A stretch of 64,000 nt of DNA from Kaistia dalseonensis (GCF_030814715.1 NZ_JAUSVO010000001.1:1054001-1118000), one strand, 5' to 3'; positions 43,953 to 53,244 are shown, numbered from the stretch's first letter. Notes: generated from the sequence alone by a model not told the origin. A program made the numbers and translations.

Positions 43953-45035
43953 ATGAAGGACTTCTCGGTCTTCTATACGGGCGACTATCTGGACGAGGAC
44001 GGCAGGCTCGCCATCCCCGACATCGCCCTCGATCACTATGACGGGCATCCGTCGATCCGTGTCGACTTTCTACGCAGCCAGTCGCCGAAGCCGGGCGACG
44101 CGCTCTACCAGAGCCGGCTCTATTCGCTCGAAGTCACGGCCGACGACATCACGAATGCCGATGCCGTCGTGATCTTCCGGCCGTGGGTCAAGGCCGCGAC
44201 CTTTTCGAAAGGGGCCGAACGGCTCACCGTGATCGGCCGTGCCGGAGCGGGCTATGACAAGATCGACCTCGAGGCCTGCACGGCGAACGACGTCGCTGTC
44301 TTCAATGCACCCGACACGCTGACCCATGCGACGGCCTCATCGGCGTTCCTGCTGATGCTCGCACTCGCCAAGCGCCTGCCGGAGCAGGAGCGGATGGTTC
44401 GCAATGGTCGCTGGGATTTGCAGCCCACTACCATGGGCATCGATCTGCCCGGCAAGACGCTCGGCATTGTCGGTCTCGGGGCGAGCGGCCGCGAATTGGC
44501 CCGCCTCGCCGCCCCCTGGGGCATGCGGATCATCGCCTACTCTCCAAGCGCCAAGGCGGAGGACGCTCTGGCGCTCGGCGTGGCGCTGGTGCCCAGCATA
44601 GACGATGTGTTTCGCCAGGCCGATTTCGTCAGCCTGCACAATCGCCTCGACGCGCGGACTCGCAATTCGATCGGTGCGCGCCAACTGCGGCTGATGAAGC
44701 CCACGGCCTATTTCATCAATGTCGCGCGCGGCGAGATCGTCGATCAAGCCGCCCTGCTCCAGGCACTGCGCGAGAAATGGTTTGCCGGCGCAGGTCTCGA
44801 CGTCTTCGAGCATGAGCCGCTGCCGAAGGACGACCCGCTGGTGGCGCTCGACAACGTCATCCTGACGCCGCACTGGCTCCCCTCCACCCGCGACGCCGCC
44901 CGCCTGACCATGACGACCATGGCCGAGGGCATCATCCGCGCGTCAGAGGGCCTCGTGCCCGACAATGTCGTGAACCGGGCCGTGATCGAGCGGCCGGGCT
45001 TCCAGGCGAAGCTCGCCCGTTTCGCTACGTCCTGA
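43953..45035 (+). CDS. D-isomer-specific 2-hydroxyacid dehydrogenase
   Basis: The 360-aa protein has an NAD-binding loop GIVGLGASGRELA, catalytic Arg in NVARGEIVD, Glu in VFEHEP and His in LTPHWL. It resembles glyoxylate/hydroxypyruvate reductases and phosphoglycerate dehydrogenase relatives. In this operon it could reduce the 2-oxo product of the aldolase, or oxidise the sugar acid. The ATG follows the dehydratase stop by 1 nt. Confidence 0.9.
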   Translation: MKDFSVFYTGDYLDEDGRLAIPDIALDHYDGHPSIRVDFLRSQSPKPGDALYQSRLYSLEVTADDITNADAVVIFRPWVKAATFSKGAERLTVIGRAGAGYDKIDLEACTANDVAVFNAPDTLTHATASSAFLLMLALAKRLPEQERMVRNGRWDLQPTTMGIDLPGKTLGIVGLGASGRELARLAAPWGMRIIAYSPSAKAEDALALGVALVPSIDDVFRQADFVSLHNRLDARTRNSIGARQLRLMKPTAYFINVARGEIVDQAALLQALREKWFAGAGLDVFEHEPLPKDDPLVALDNVILTPHWLPSTRDAARLTMTTMAEGIIRASEGLVPDNVVNRAVIERPGFQAKLARFATS

Positions 45036-45070
45036 CCCCAAGCCGAGCCTCAGAGGCCAAATGGAAGACC

Positions 45071-45856
45071 ATGATCAGAAAGAACCGCGTCAAAGCTAAA
45101 CTCAAGGCCGGGGAAAAGGCCTTCGGCATCTGGCTGCAGAGCGCCGACCCGACCTTCGCGGAGATTTGCGCGCTGATCGGATTTGACTGCTTCATCATGG
45201 ATCAGGAGCACGGTCCGGGCGACATGCAGGCGGCGATCGACATGGCGCGTGCCGCCGCGGTCACCGACACGACGTCCATCGTGCGCGTGCCATCGTCCGA
45301 TCCGCTCTATCTGCGCCGGATCCTCGATGGCGGCGTTGAAGGCGTGCTGGTGCCGATGGTCGAGACGGCGGAACAGGCGAAGAGCATCGCCGATGCCTGC
45401 CGCTTCCCCCCGCTCGGCAAGCGGGGCAATGCCTGGGATATCACCCGTGCTGCCGGTTATGGCGTGGCGCGGGACTATATGAAGCGCGTGCATGACGAAT
45501 TGCTCGTCATCGTGCAGTTGGAAACCGTCGAGGGCATCCGGAATGCCTGCGCCATCGCCGAGGTCGACGGCATCGATGTGATCTTCATCGGGCCGACCGA
45601 TCTCGCGGGAAGCGCTGGCGTTGGCGGCGATACCGGGCACCCGAGCGTCGAGGCGCTGATCGCGGAAGGTGTCGCCGCGGTGAAGCCGACTGGCAAGCCG
45701 CTCGCCACAGTGCCGCGCCGCGGCAAGACCTGGCAGCAGGCCTTCGACGATGGCTTTTCCTTCGTCGCGGCGGGCAGCGAGATCCATTATTTCCGCGGCG
45801 CCGCCGAGGCGCAGTTCAAGGATTGGCTGGACTATAGCGCCCTCGCCCCGACCTGA
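45071..45856 (+). CDS. HpcH/HpaI-family class II aldolase
   Basis: The 261-aa protein shows the family motifs IMDQEHGP, RVPSSD, GVEGVLVPMVET, VQLETVEGI (metal Glu) and GPTDLAGS (metal Asp). These enzymes cleave 2-keto-3-deoxy sugar acids to pyruvate and an aldehyde, as in rhamnonate and galactarate breakdown. It lies 35 nt after the dehydrogenase and is the last gene of the operon from 39330. The product aldehyde would be used by the hydroxyacid dehydrogenases nearby. Confidence 0.9.
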   Translation: MIRKNRVKAKLKAGEKAFGIWLQSADPTFAEICALIGFDCFIMDQEHGPGDMQAAIDMARAAAVTDTTSIVRVPSSDPLYLRRILDGGVEGVLVPMVETAEQAKSIADACRFPPLGKRGNAWDITRAAGYGVARDYMKRVHDELLVIVQLETVEGIRNACAIAEVDGIDVIFIGPTDLAGSAGVGGDTGHPSVEALIAEGVAAVKPTGKPLATVPRRGKTWQQAFDDGFSFVAAGSEIHYFRGAAEAQFKDWLDYSALAPT

Positions 45857-45901
45857 CCCGAGACCCTGATTTTCCTGAGCAACCGCTTGACGAAGCGCGA
45901 A

Positions 45902-45914
45902 TGTTAACGTTACC
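45902..45914. promoter_or_regulatory. TGTTAACGTTACC, partial match to the TGTTAACA operator
   Basis: It lies 27 nt upstream of the SDR start at 45941, downstream of a TTGACG box (45887). It may place the SDR-transketolase operon under the same GntR regulator. The second half-site is imperfect. Confidence 0.35.
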
Positions 45915-45940
45915 ATTTGTGCATAATCACGGAAAAGAAA

Positions 45941-46732
45941 ATGCCCAAGGATAGTGGAACACATGGCGCCCGCGCTCTGGTAACAGGCGCAGGCGGCGGT
46001 CTTGGCCGCCAGATCGCGATCGATCTGGCAATGCGCGGCGTCGACGTCGCGGTCGCGGACCTCAATGAAAAAGGCGTCGACGAGACAATCGCGCTTTGCG
46101 CGTCGTCAAAGGCGCGCCTCCTGCCGGTCATCGGAGACCTGACCGCTGACGATGGGCCCGAGAACGCGGTTCGTAAGGTCGTCGGTGCATGGGGCGGCCT
46201 CGACATACTGGTCAACAATGCCGGCTATGGCGGCATTGAGCGCTTTCTTGAAATGACGGCCGGGCTTTGGGACCGAACGCTCGCCGTCAACGTCAAGGCG
46301 CTGGCACTCATGACGGCAGCCGCCGGTCGTGTCATGGCCGAGCAGAAATCCGGCCGCATCGTCAACATCACCTCCCCTGCCTCCCGCATGGCACTGCCCA
46401 ACTACACCGCCTATGCGGCGAGCAAGGCGGCGGTGGATTCGATCACGCGCTCTGCCGCGATCACGCTCGCGCCGCTCGGCGTGACGGTGAACAGCGTGGC
46501 ACCGGGCATGATGGACACCGAGATGCAGCGCTCGACCGAAGCCGTTTTGGCACGTCTCGAAGGCCGCAACGATGTCGACGCCTTCCTCGACGAACGGACA
46601 CGGCGTGTCCCGATCGGACGGCGTGCCGAGATCACCGAAGTGTCCGCGACCGTCATCTGGCTCGCGCTCGACGCACCGGCCTACATCACCGCCGAGCGGC
46701 TGAACGCTTCTGGCGGACTGGACAGGGACTGA
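45941..46732 (+). CDS. SDR-family oxidoreductase
   Basis: The 263-aa Rossmann protein has TGAGGGLGR near residue 13, NNAGYGG near 90 and canonical YAASKAAV (YxxxK) near 160. It is probably an NAD(P)-dependent sugar or polyol dehydrogenase. The ATG at 45941 is preceded by GGAAAAG. It is first of an operon with the split transketolase (3 nt gap) and an enolase-superfamily enzyme. It most likely oxidises the substrate before transketolase acts. Confidence 0.9.
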   Translation: MPKDSGTHGARALVTGAGGGLGRQIAIDLAMRGVDVAVADLNEKGVDETIALCASSKARLLPVIGDLTADDGPENAVRKVVGAWGGLDILVNNAGYGGIERFLEMTAGLWDRTLAVNVKALALMTAAAGRVMAEQKSGRIVNITSPASRMALPNYTAYAASKAAVDSITRSAAITLAPLGVTVNSVAPGMMDTEMQRSTEAVLARLEGRNDVDAFLDERTRRVPIGRRAEITEVSATVIWLALDAPAYITAERLNASGGLDRD

Positions 46733-46735
46733 GCC

Positions 46736-47590
46736 ATGGCGCTCCGCAACCATCCCCCGGGACCGCCCGACCTTCAGGCTATCCGCGCACATGCAACCAA
46801 CATGCGCCGGCACATATTGCTCATGGCCGAGGGACCGGGCCAAGGCTATGTCGGCCAGGGACTCGGCATCGCCGACGCGCTGGCGGCGCTCTATTTTCAC
46901 GAGCTTCGTTATGATCCGGCCGATCTCGAGGCCGAGGAGCGCGATCGCTTCCTGCTTTCGACCGGGCATTATTCGATCGCGCTCTGGGCGGCGCTCGCAG
47001 AGGCCGGCATCATCCCGCTTTCCGAACTTTCGACCTATGGCGCCGACGATAGTCGCCTCGATATGTCGACGATCGACACGACGCCGGGGGTCGAGATCAT
47101 CGGCGGCTCGCTCGGCCATGGCCTCGGTCAAGGCGTCGGCATGGCGCTTGGCCTGAGGCTGAAAGGATCGACTGCTCGGGTTTTCGTCGAGCTCTCCGAT
47201 GGCGAGATGCAGGAGGGCGCGACATGGGAAGCTGCCATGTCGGCCGGCCATTTCCACCTCGACAATCTCGTGGCACTCATCGATTGCAACGGCATCCAGG
47301 CCGATGGCCCGGTGGTGCTGGACATGGAACCCGTCGCCGACAAATGGCGCGCTTTCGGCTTTGCGACGCAGGAAATCGACGGCAATGATCTCGCCGCCGT
47401 CCTGCGTGCGCTCGAGCAAGCCCGTGCGACCGACGGCAGGCCGCACGCGATCATCCTGCGCACGCTGCCCGGCAAGGGCGTGCCGACACTTGAGAAGCGC
47501 GAAAAGGCGCATTTCGTGCGCGTCGATGCCGGCGAATGGCAGGCCTTGCGCGCCGAACTCGAACGCGAAGCGGAGACGTTCCATGGCTGA
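46736..47590 (+). CDS. Transketolase, N-terminal (TPP-binding) subunit
   Basis: The 284-aa protein corresponds to the first half of transketolase. The thiamine diphosphate motif is present as SDGEMQEG...DCNGIQ, with Ser where most have Gly in GDG, and substrate His is in STGHYS and GGSLGHG. It must pair with the C-terminal subunit at 47583. Split transketolases occur in specialised sugar pathways of alphaproteobacteria and in sulfosugar breakdown. It overlaps the next gene by 8 nt. Confidence 0.9.
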   Translation: MALRNHPPGPPDLQAIRAHATNMRRHILLMAEGPGQGYVGQGLGIADALAALYFHELRYDPADLEAEERDRFLLSTGHYSIALWAALAEAGIIPLSELSTYGADDSRLDMSTIDTTPGVEIIGGSLGHGLGQGVGMALGLRLKGSTARVFVELSDGEMQEGATWEAAMSAGHFHLDNLVALIDCNGIQADGPVVLDMEPVADKWRAFGFATQEIDGNDLAAVLRALEQARATDGRPHAIILRTLPGKGVPTLEKREKAHFVRVDAGEWQALRAELEREAETFHG

Positions 47591-48566
47591 GGCTGCTCGC
47601 ACACTGGCGATGGGCCAGGACGAGGCGACCGGAACGCGCGCCACTGTCGATGCGCCGTTCGGACAGGCATTGCGAACGCTGGGCGCGACCCGGCCCGATA
47701 TCGTCGGACTGACCGCCGATCTCGGCAAATATACCGACATCCTGCCCTTCCGCGACGCCTATCCCGACCGCTTCTTCAATGTCGGCATGGCCGAGCAGAA
47801 CCTCGTCGCGATCGCGGCGGGCCTCGCCCAGACCGGCTACACGCCGTTTGCCACCACCTATGGCGTCTTCGCCAGTCGGCGAGCCTATGACTATGTCGCG
47901 ATCGCAGTCGCCCACGCGCGGCAGAACGTGAAGATCGTCGCGGGCCTGCCCGGGCTCACAACCGGCTATGGCGGCACGCATCAGGCGATCGAGGATCTGG
48001 CGCTGATGCGCATGACTCCCGGCCTCGTCGTCATCGATCCGTGCGACGCAACCGATATCGCGGCGGCGACCATCGCCGCTGCCGAGTATGACGGCCCGGT
48101 CTATATGCGCCTCCTGCGCGGCAAGGTGCCGGTCGTTCTCGATCCTGTGACCCACCGTTTCGAGATCGGTAAGGCGCACCAGCTTCGCACCGGCGCCGAT
48201 GTCGGCATCATCGCCACTGGCTTCATGACGGAACGCGCGCTCGATGCGGCAACCGCTCTTGCAGCGCGTGGCATTCATGCGGGCGTCCTGCATGTGCCGA
48301 CTATCAAGCCCTTCGACGCGGACGCCGTTGCCGCCTTCGCGGCGTCCGTCGACAGGGTCGTGACGGCCGAGAACCATGTCGTGCGCGGTGGATTGGCAAG
48401 CCTCGTCGCCGAAACCCTGTTCAATGCCGGCATCGTGCGGCCCTTAGCGCGCATCGGCCTGCCGGACCGGTTCATCGAATGCGGCGCCGTGCCGACGCTG
48501 CAGAAGCGCTATGCGATCACCACGGCGGATATCATCGCGGCAGCCGAAGGGAGGCCCATGGCATGA
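47583..48566 (+). CDS. Transketolase, C-terminal subunit
   Basis: The 327-aa protein contains the central pyrimidine-binding domain (GLTADLGKYT near residue 45, GMAEQNLVAIAAGLA near 70) and the C-terminal domain. It completes the enzyme with the subunit at 46736. The ATG at 47583 overlaps its partner by 8 nt, favouring balanced synthesis. Its TGA overlaps the next ATG (ATGA). The operon context of SDR and sugar-acid dehydratase-like enzyme suggests a ketose or keto-acid substrate rather than the pentose phosphate pathway. Confidence 0.92.
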   Translation: MAEAARTLAMGQDEATGTRATVDAPFGQALRTLGATRPDIVGLTADLGKYTDILPFRDAYPDRFFNVGMAEQNLVAIAAGLAQTGYTPFATTYGVFASRRAYDYVAIAVAHARQNVKIVAGLPGLTTGYGGTHQAIEDLALMRMTPGLVVIDPCDATDIAAATIAAAEYDGPVYMRLLRGKVPVVLDPVTHRFEIGKAHQLRTGADVGIIATGFMTERALDAATALAARGIHAGVLHVPTIKPFDADAVAAFAASVDRVVTAENHVVRGGLASLVAETLFNAGIVRPLARIGLPDRFIECGAVPTLQKRYAITTADIIAAAEGRPMA

Positions 48567-49735
48567 AGATCACCGAGATCGAGACGTTCACGGTCGGCGC
48601 CGGATGGAAGAACTGGCTCTTCGTGCGCGTTCATACCGATGCGGGCATTACGGGCCTCGGCGAAGGCACGTTGAACGGCTTCATCCGCACCACGGAAGCG
48701 GCCGTGCGCGAGCTTGAGCATTTCGTCATCGGCAAGGATCCGCGCCAGATCAATCGGATCGCCAAGGCGATGCTCGACGGTGTCTCGCTTGATGGCGGTC
48801 ATATTCACCGCACCGCCATCGCGACGATCGAAGTCGCCTGCTGGGACATTCTCGGCAAGTCGCTCGGCGTGCCGATCCACCAATTGCTCGGCGGCCGCGT
48901 GCGCGACAGCGTGCTCGGCTATGCCAATGGCTGGTATCGCACGGAGCGCACGCCCGAGGCGTTCCTGGAGGCAGCGGAACTGGTCATCGCCAAGGGCTTC
49001 AAGGCGATGAAGCTGGACCCGTTCGGCACGGCACAGGGCTTCATCGACGAAGGCGAACTCGACCTCGCTTATGAGATTCTCGCCAAGCTGCGCGAGAATC
49101 TCCCGAAGCACACACGCCTCCTGATCGATGTCCACGCCCGCTTCACGGAAGCCGAGGCGATTCGCGCGGCCAACCGACTGGCGCCGCTCGATCTCTATTG
49201 GTGGGAGGAACCGACGACACGCGACCGGCAGGAGACCGTGCACGCCGTCGCAAGGCTCTCACCCATCCGCGTCGCGACCGGCGAAATGTACGACACGATC
49301 GGCCAGTTCTTCACGCTCGCCGAGGGCGGCGGTGTCAACATCTTCCAGCCCGAGCCGATGTCGCTCGGCGGCATCACCAATACGCTCGCTGTCGCCAATC
49401 TGGCGCTCGCCCATGGCAGCTATATCGCCCCGCACCAGAGCGGCGGCCCCGTGGCAACGGCCGTCTGCCTCCAGCTCGCCGCCTGTGTGCCGAACTTCCT
49501 GATCCAGGAGCATTTCGACGCGTTCAACGAGCCGTGGACGCGCGATCTCGTCACCTGGCATCCGGCCATCGATCCCGCTACGGGCCACCTCTCTTTGCCC
49601 GACGCGCCCGGTCTCGGCGTCGAGCTCAACGAGGCGGTGGCGCGGGCACATCCCTATGATCCCGACGCCTATCTGAATGTTCATCAGGAAGGCTGGGAAC
49701 GCCGTCTCGGCGCGCGCGGCCAGAGAACACAATAA
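48563..49735 (+). CDS. Mandelate racemase/muconate lactonizing-type enzyme (galactonate dehydratase-like)
   Basis: The 390-aa enolase-superfamily protein has KAMKLDPFG at the KxD position, DVHARF (metal Asp and following His), WWEEP, ATGEMYD and APHQSGGPV with the catalytic His. This pattern fits acid-sugar dehydratases near GalD/ManD subgroups. The ATG at 48563 overlaps the transketolase stop. It is only distantly similar to the other family member at 42680, which has CHDTIGP and KIWPFD instead, so the two act on different acids. Confidence 0.88.
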   Translation: MKITEIETFTVGAGWKNWLFVRVHTDAGITGLGEGTLNGFIRTTEAAVRELEHFVIGKDPRQINRIAKAMLDGVSLDGGHIHRTAIATIEVACWDILGKSLGVPIHQLLGGRVRDSVLGYANGWYRTERTPEAFLEAAELVIAKGFKAMKLDPFGTAQGFIDEGELDLAYEILAKLRENLPKHTRLLIDVHARFTEAEAIRAANRLAPLDLYWWEEPTTRDRQETVHAVARLSPIRVATGEMYDTIGQFFTLAEGGGVNIFQPEPMSLGGITNTLAVANLALAHGSYIAPHQSGGPVATAVCLQLAACVPNFLIQEHFDAFNEPWTRDLVTWHPAIDPATGHLSLPDAPGLGVELNEAVARAHPYDPDAYLNVHQEGWERRLGARGQRTQ

Positions 49736-49764
49736 AGACGCTGCCGTTACGTCGGCTGCACTTG

Positions 49765-49783
49765 ATATTGTTATAATAGTATG
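49765..49783. promoter_or_regulatory. AT-rich operator-like site with TTATAATA core
   Basis: ATATTGTTATAATAGTATG lies about 150 nt before the binding protein at 49929. The core TTATAATA (49771-49778) is shared with 36207 and 53345, and the flank TATTGT with 63701. Confidence 0.5.
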
Positions 49784-49826
49784 TTCGTCTCATGACCTCG
49801 CTGCCTTGGAGAGGAAGGCCAGCGGG

Positions 49827-49928
49827 TGCCGGAAACGGCAGTGCGTCCTGCGTTGAGGAATCGAGGAACGCTGAAGCCCGGACAACGCCATCAAGAGCGA
49901 ACGGGTGAAACCAGAGGGAGGAAATCAC
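49827..49928 (+). other. Long leader with GNRA-loop hairpin
   Basis: The roughly 140-nt leader of the amino-acid-type importer contains TGCCG-GAAA-CGGCA (49827-49840), a perfect 5-bp stem with a GAAA tetraloop. A second possible stem lies at about 49849-49871 (GCGTT/AACGC). Leader structure could affect translation; no known riboswitch is recognised. Confidence 0.3.
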
Positions 49929-50747
49929 ATGCGGAACAGTCACCGCCGCGCCATGCTGCGCGGCGCCGTCGCACTCGTCTTCGGCCTGTTCGTGGCAGCG
50001 GCACTGCCGAGCGCCGGCAATGCGACCACGATCGACGAGATCATCTCGCGCGGCAAGGTCACGATCGCCATCGACACGACCACGCCACCCTATGGCATGA
50101 TCGACGACAATATGCAGCCGACCGGCTTCGACATCGAGCTGGCGCAGTTGATCGGCACGGCGATGGGCGTGCCGGTCGAGTTCGTGACCGTCACCTCGCC
50201 CGGACGCATTCCGGCGCTGCTGACCAATCGCGCCGACATGGTGGTCTCGATCTTCTCGATCACCGCCCAGCGCGCCCTGCAGGTCTCCTTCAGCATCCCC
50301 TATGCCTCGCAGTCCTCCGTCGTGCTGGCGCCGAAGAGCACCGCCATCAAGTCGGCCAAGGATCTCGTGGGTCTCAAGGTCGGCGTCACGCGCGGCACCG
50401 GCGAAGACGGCCTCCTGACTGCGGCCGCCAAGGACACGCCCGGCATCGAAATCCTGCGCTTCGACGACTATGCCTCGATCTCGCAGGCCATGCTCTCCGG
50501 CCAGATCGACGCCATGGGCGGCGGCGACTATGGCGACATCTACTTGAAGAAAAGCGCCAAGGGCGATGATTTCGAACTGAAATACATCCTGAAGACGTTC
50601 TATTTCGGCATCGGCGTCCGCAAGGACAGCCCCGAACTGCTGCAGTGGTTGAACACCTTCATCTTCACCTTGCGCCAGGACGGCACGCTTGATCGCCTGT
50701 CGTTGAAGTACCGCAAGACGCCGCTGCCGCAGCTTCCGACGTTCTGA
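49929..50747 (+). CDS. ABC transporter substrate-binding protein, polar amino acid type (family 3)
   Basis: The 272-aa protein has a signal peptide with an RR pair (HRRAMLRG), possibly Tat, ending near AGNA. The mature protein is a family 3 solute-binding protein (ISRGKVTIAIDTTTPPYGM near residue 40, GFDIELAQLIG near 65). The ATG at 49929 has GGAGGAAA upstream. It precedes two permeases of the amino-acid type. The cargo may be an amino acid, opine or amino-sugar acid. No ATP-binding protein of this type is adjacent. Confidence 0.9.
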   Translation: MRNSHRRAMLRGAVALVFGLFVAAALPSAGNATTIDEIISRGKVTIAIDTTTPPYGMIDDNMQPTGFDIELAQLIGTAMGVPVEFVTVTSPGRIPALLTNRADMVVSIFSITAQRALQVSFSIPYASQSSVVLAPKSTAIKSAKDLVGLKVGVTRGTGEDGLLTAAAKDTPGIEILRFDDYASISQAMLSGQIDAMGGGDYGDIYLKKSAKGDDFELKYILKTFYFGIGVRKDSPELLQWLNTFIFTLRQDGTLDRLSLKYRKTPLPQLPTF

Positions 50748-50829
50748 TCGACGATCCCGCACGAAACGCCATGGCGACCCGGCTTGCGACAGCCGGGTCG
50801 GACAAGCTCGGTTCCGATGGGAGGTGCGC

Positions 50830-51495
50830 GTGAACTACGTCTTTCAGTTCGGTCCGATCTTCCAGCGCATGGACGAGCTTCTCTATGGTGCGCTCCGCAC
50901 GATGGAGTTGACCGCCGCCTCGGTCGCGGCAGGCCTCGTGATCGGCATCCTCGGTGCGCTTGGACGCAGCTTCGGCCCGCGCTGGCTGAGCCGGATCATC
51001 TCCGCCTATGTCGAGATCATCCGCAACACGCCGCTGCTGATACAGCTCTATTTCGTCTTCTTCTCGCTTCCGCTCTTCGGCCTCAGGCTGTCGAGCGACC
51101 AGGCGGCGATCCTCGCGCTCTCGATCCATCTCGGCGCCTATGCGACCGAAATCCTTCGTGCCGGTGTCGAATCCATTCCCGCCGGCCAGATCGAGGCGGC
51201 GAAATCGCTGGGCCTTTCGCGCCGGCAGATCATCCGCCATGTGATCCTCGTCCCCGCCGCCCGGGCTGTCTATCCCGCGTTGACGAGCCAGTTCATCCTG
51301 CAATTGCTGGGCACGTCGATCGTGTCCGCCATTGCAGCCGAAGAGTTGACCGCCGTCGCCAACAACATGGCGATGCAGACCTTCCGCAACTTCGAGATCT
51401 ATATCGTCATCGCGGTGATCTATTTCGTGTTGGTCCAGGGATGCAGCCTCTTCTTCCGGCTGCTGTCGCTGGTCATGTTCCGCTGGAAGATGTGA
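50830..51495 (+). CDS. Amino acid-type ABC transporter permease (HisM/GlnP family)
   Basis: The 221-aa membrane protein has about five helices and an IEAAKSLGLSRRQIIRHVILV EAA-type loop. I favour GTG 50830, with GGAGG 6 nt upstream; an in-frame GTG at 50824 is too close to that site. It pairs with the permease at 51506 and the binding protein at 49929. The gap from the binding protein is 82 nt. Confidence 0.92.
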   Translation: MNYVFQFGPIFQRMDELLYGALRTMELTAASVAAGLVIGILGALGRSFGPRWLSRIISAYVEIIRNTPLLIQLYFVFFSLPLFGLRLSSDQAAILALSIHLGAYATEILRAGVESIPAGQIEAAKSLGLSRRQIIRHVILVPAARAVYPALTSQFILQLLGTSIVSAIAAEELTAVANNMAMQTFRNFEIYIVIAVIYFVLVQGCSLFFRLLSLVMFRWKM

Positions 51496-51505
51496 GGCCG
51501 GACCG

Positions 51506-52177
51506 ATGAGCCTGCGCGAATTCGGCCTGCACGAAGTCTTCTTCCTTCTGATGGCAGCGCGTTGGACAGTGCTGCTCGCACTCGTCACCTTCGTTGGCGG
51601 TGGTCTTCTCGGGCTCGTCATCGCAGCCCTTCGCGTCAGTCCGACGGCGATCCTGCGCCATGTCGCATCAGGCTATATCGGCTTCATGCAGAGCACGCCG
51701 ATCCTGATCCAGCTCTTCATGGTCTATTATGGCTCGTCATTCATCGGCTTGCGCCCCGATCCATGGCCGGCGGCCGCAATCACCTTCTGCCTGAATGCGG
51801 GAGCATTCTTCGGCGAGATCTTCCGCGGCTCCATCGAATCCGTTCCCAAGGGGCAATGGGAGGCGTCGAAGGCCCTTGGCCTTCGCTATCTCGCGACACT
51901 CCGACTCGTCATCATTCCGCAGGCGATGCGCCTCAGCCTTCCGCCCACGGTCGGCTTCATGGTGCAGATCGTGAAGACCACCTCGGTCGCCTCGCTGATC
52001 GGCCTCGTGGAGCTGTCGCGCACCGGCACCATGATCAATACGGTGACGTTCCAGCCCGTCCTCGTCTTCGGCACGGTCGCGGCGATCTATTTCGCGCTCT
52101 GCTGGCCGCTCTCGCTCCTCGGCCAGCATCTGGAACGGCGCCTGATCGGCGGACGCGAAAGACGGGTGGCGCTTTGA
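51506..52177 (+). CDS. Amino acid-type ABC transporter permease (HisQ/GlnP family)
   Basis: The 223-aa membrane protein has the motif QSTPILIQLFMVYYG near residue 70 and EASKALGLRYLATLRLVIIP in the cytoplasmic loop. It is the partner of the permease at 50830, 10 nt downstream. The operon ends here, converging with the LacI gene with a 20-nt gap. Thus the transporter lacks a dedicated ATPase in the locus and must borrow one. Confidence 0.92.
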   Translation: MSLREFGLHEVFFLLMAARWTVLLALVTFVGGGLLGLVIAALRVSPTAILRHVASGYIGFMQSTPILIQLFMVYYGSSFIGLRPDPWPAAAITFCLNAGAFFGEIFRGSIESVPKGQWEASKALGLRYLATLRLVIIPQAMRLSLPPTVGFMVQIVKTTSVASLIGLVELSRTGTMINTVTFQPVLVFGTVAAIYFALCWPLSLLGQHLERRLIGGRERRVAL

Positions 52178-52197
52178 GCGCGTTCAGCGCGGAAGCC

Positions 52198-53244
52198 TCA
52201 GGCACTCTCGCGATCGATAATCTCGAAGCCGAGCGTCTCGATCCTGGGTACGTCCGTTTCACCATGCAGCCGCCGCAGCAATTGCTCGACCGCCCGGCGT
52301 CCCATGGCGTAGCGGTTGACTCTCAGCGTTGTCAGGGCCGGGAAGAGCTGGACCGCGAGGTCGACGTCGCCATAGCCGGCAATCGCCAGCCGGTCCGGGA
52401 TTTTCCAGCCGCGCCGATGGCACTCTTGAACGGCACCGATCGCCAGTGTGTCGCTCGAGCAGAAGATGACGTCGACGGCCGGGTCGATTTCAGTGAGCAT
52501 CTGCACCGCATCGGCGCCGCCGGCCGGCGTGATGGGGAGCTCCACCTCGAGCGGCGCCTCGTAGCGATGGCCACGGTCCAGCAATGCCTGCCGGTAGCCG
52601 ATGCGTCTTTGCTGCAGGCGGTCATTGCCATGGACGGGCGTCGAGACGAAGCCGATCCTGCGATAGCCCTTGTCGACGAGATGCGAGGTCATCGCATAGG
52701 CGGTTTCGAAGTTCGACACACCCACGGCCATGTCGAGGGGTTCGTGTCCCCTCACCTCGCTGATCTCGACGATCGGCGCTGTTCCCGCCTGAAGCAACTG
52801 GCGCGCGGCGGGCGATTGCACGAAGGCCTGCAGGATCAACCCGGCCGGCTGCCAGCCGAGCAAGGCGCGGATGGCGTTTTCCTCCGCATCGGGCGTGAAA
52901 TCGCCCTGGATCAGCAGCAGCTGGTGTCCGCTGGCGTGACAGACATCCGACATGCCCTGAACCTGCTCGGCAATGCCCGAATTGATCAGCGGCGGCACCA
53001 TCGTGCCGATGATGCGACGGCCGCTCCGCATGCTGGAGGCGAGCTGGTTCGGGATGAATCCTTCCCGCTCCACGAGCTCCAGAATGCGGGCCCGGGTATC
53101 GGGCGAGACCTTTTCCGGATCGTTCAGCGCGCGCGAAACGGTCATCGGCGCGACGCCGGCGCGACGCGCGATCTCCTTGATGCCCAGCCGGCGCGGCCTC
53201 TCCGGCCCCGGTCCACTCGGGGGCTTTACCATCGGCGTTCGCAT
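52198..53244 (-). CDS. LacI-family transcriptional regulator
   Basis: The 348-aa protein has a LacI helix-turn-helix with hinge (IKEIARRAGVAPMTVSRALN, residues about 23-42) and a periplasmic-binding-type effector domain. I chose the ATG at 53244 (MRTPMVKPP); an ATG at 53232 is also possible and no strong ribosome-binding site is seen. It is divergent from the ribose-type importer at 53456 and probably represses it, with the imported sugar as inducer. A TTATAATA site lies between. Confidence 0.93.
   Translation of the reverse strand: MRTPMVKPPSGPGPERPRRLGIKEIARRAGVAPMTVSRALNDPEKVSPDTRARILELVEREGFIPNQLASSMRSGRRIIGTMVPPLINSGIAEQVQGMSDVCHASGHQLLLIQGDFTPDAEENAIRALLGWQPAGLILQAFVQSPAARQLLQAGTAPIVEISEVRGHEPLDMAVGVSNFETAYAMTSHLVDKGYRRIGFVSTPVHGNDRLQQRRIGYRQALLDRGHRYEAPLEVELPITPAGGADAVQMLTEIDPAVDVIFCSSDTLAIGAVQECHRRGWKIPDRLAIAGYGDVDLAVQLFPALTTLRVNRYAMGRRAVEQLLRRLHGETDVPRIETLGFEIIDRESA

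Noticed and set aside
49771-49778. TTATAATA sites as simple -10 promoter boxes only
   Set aside because: Some could serve as -10 boxes, but flanking bases are also shared between sites and two are palindromic. I kept them as candidate operators with moderate confidence.
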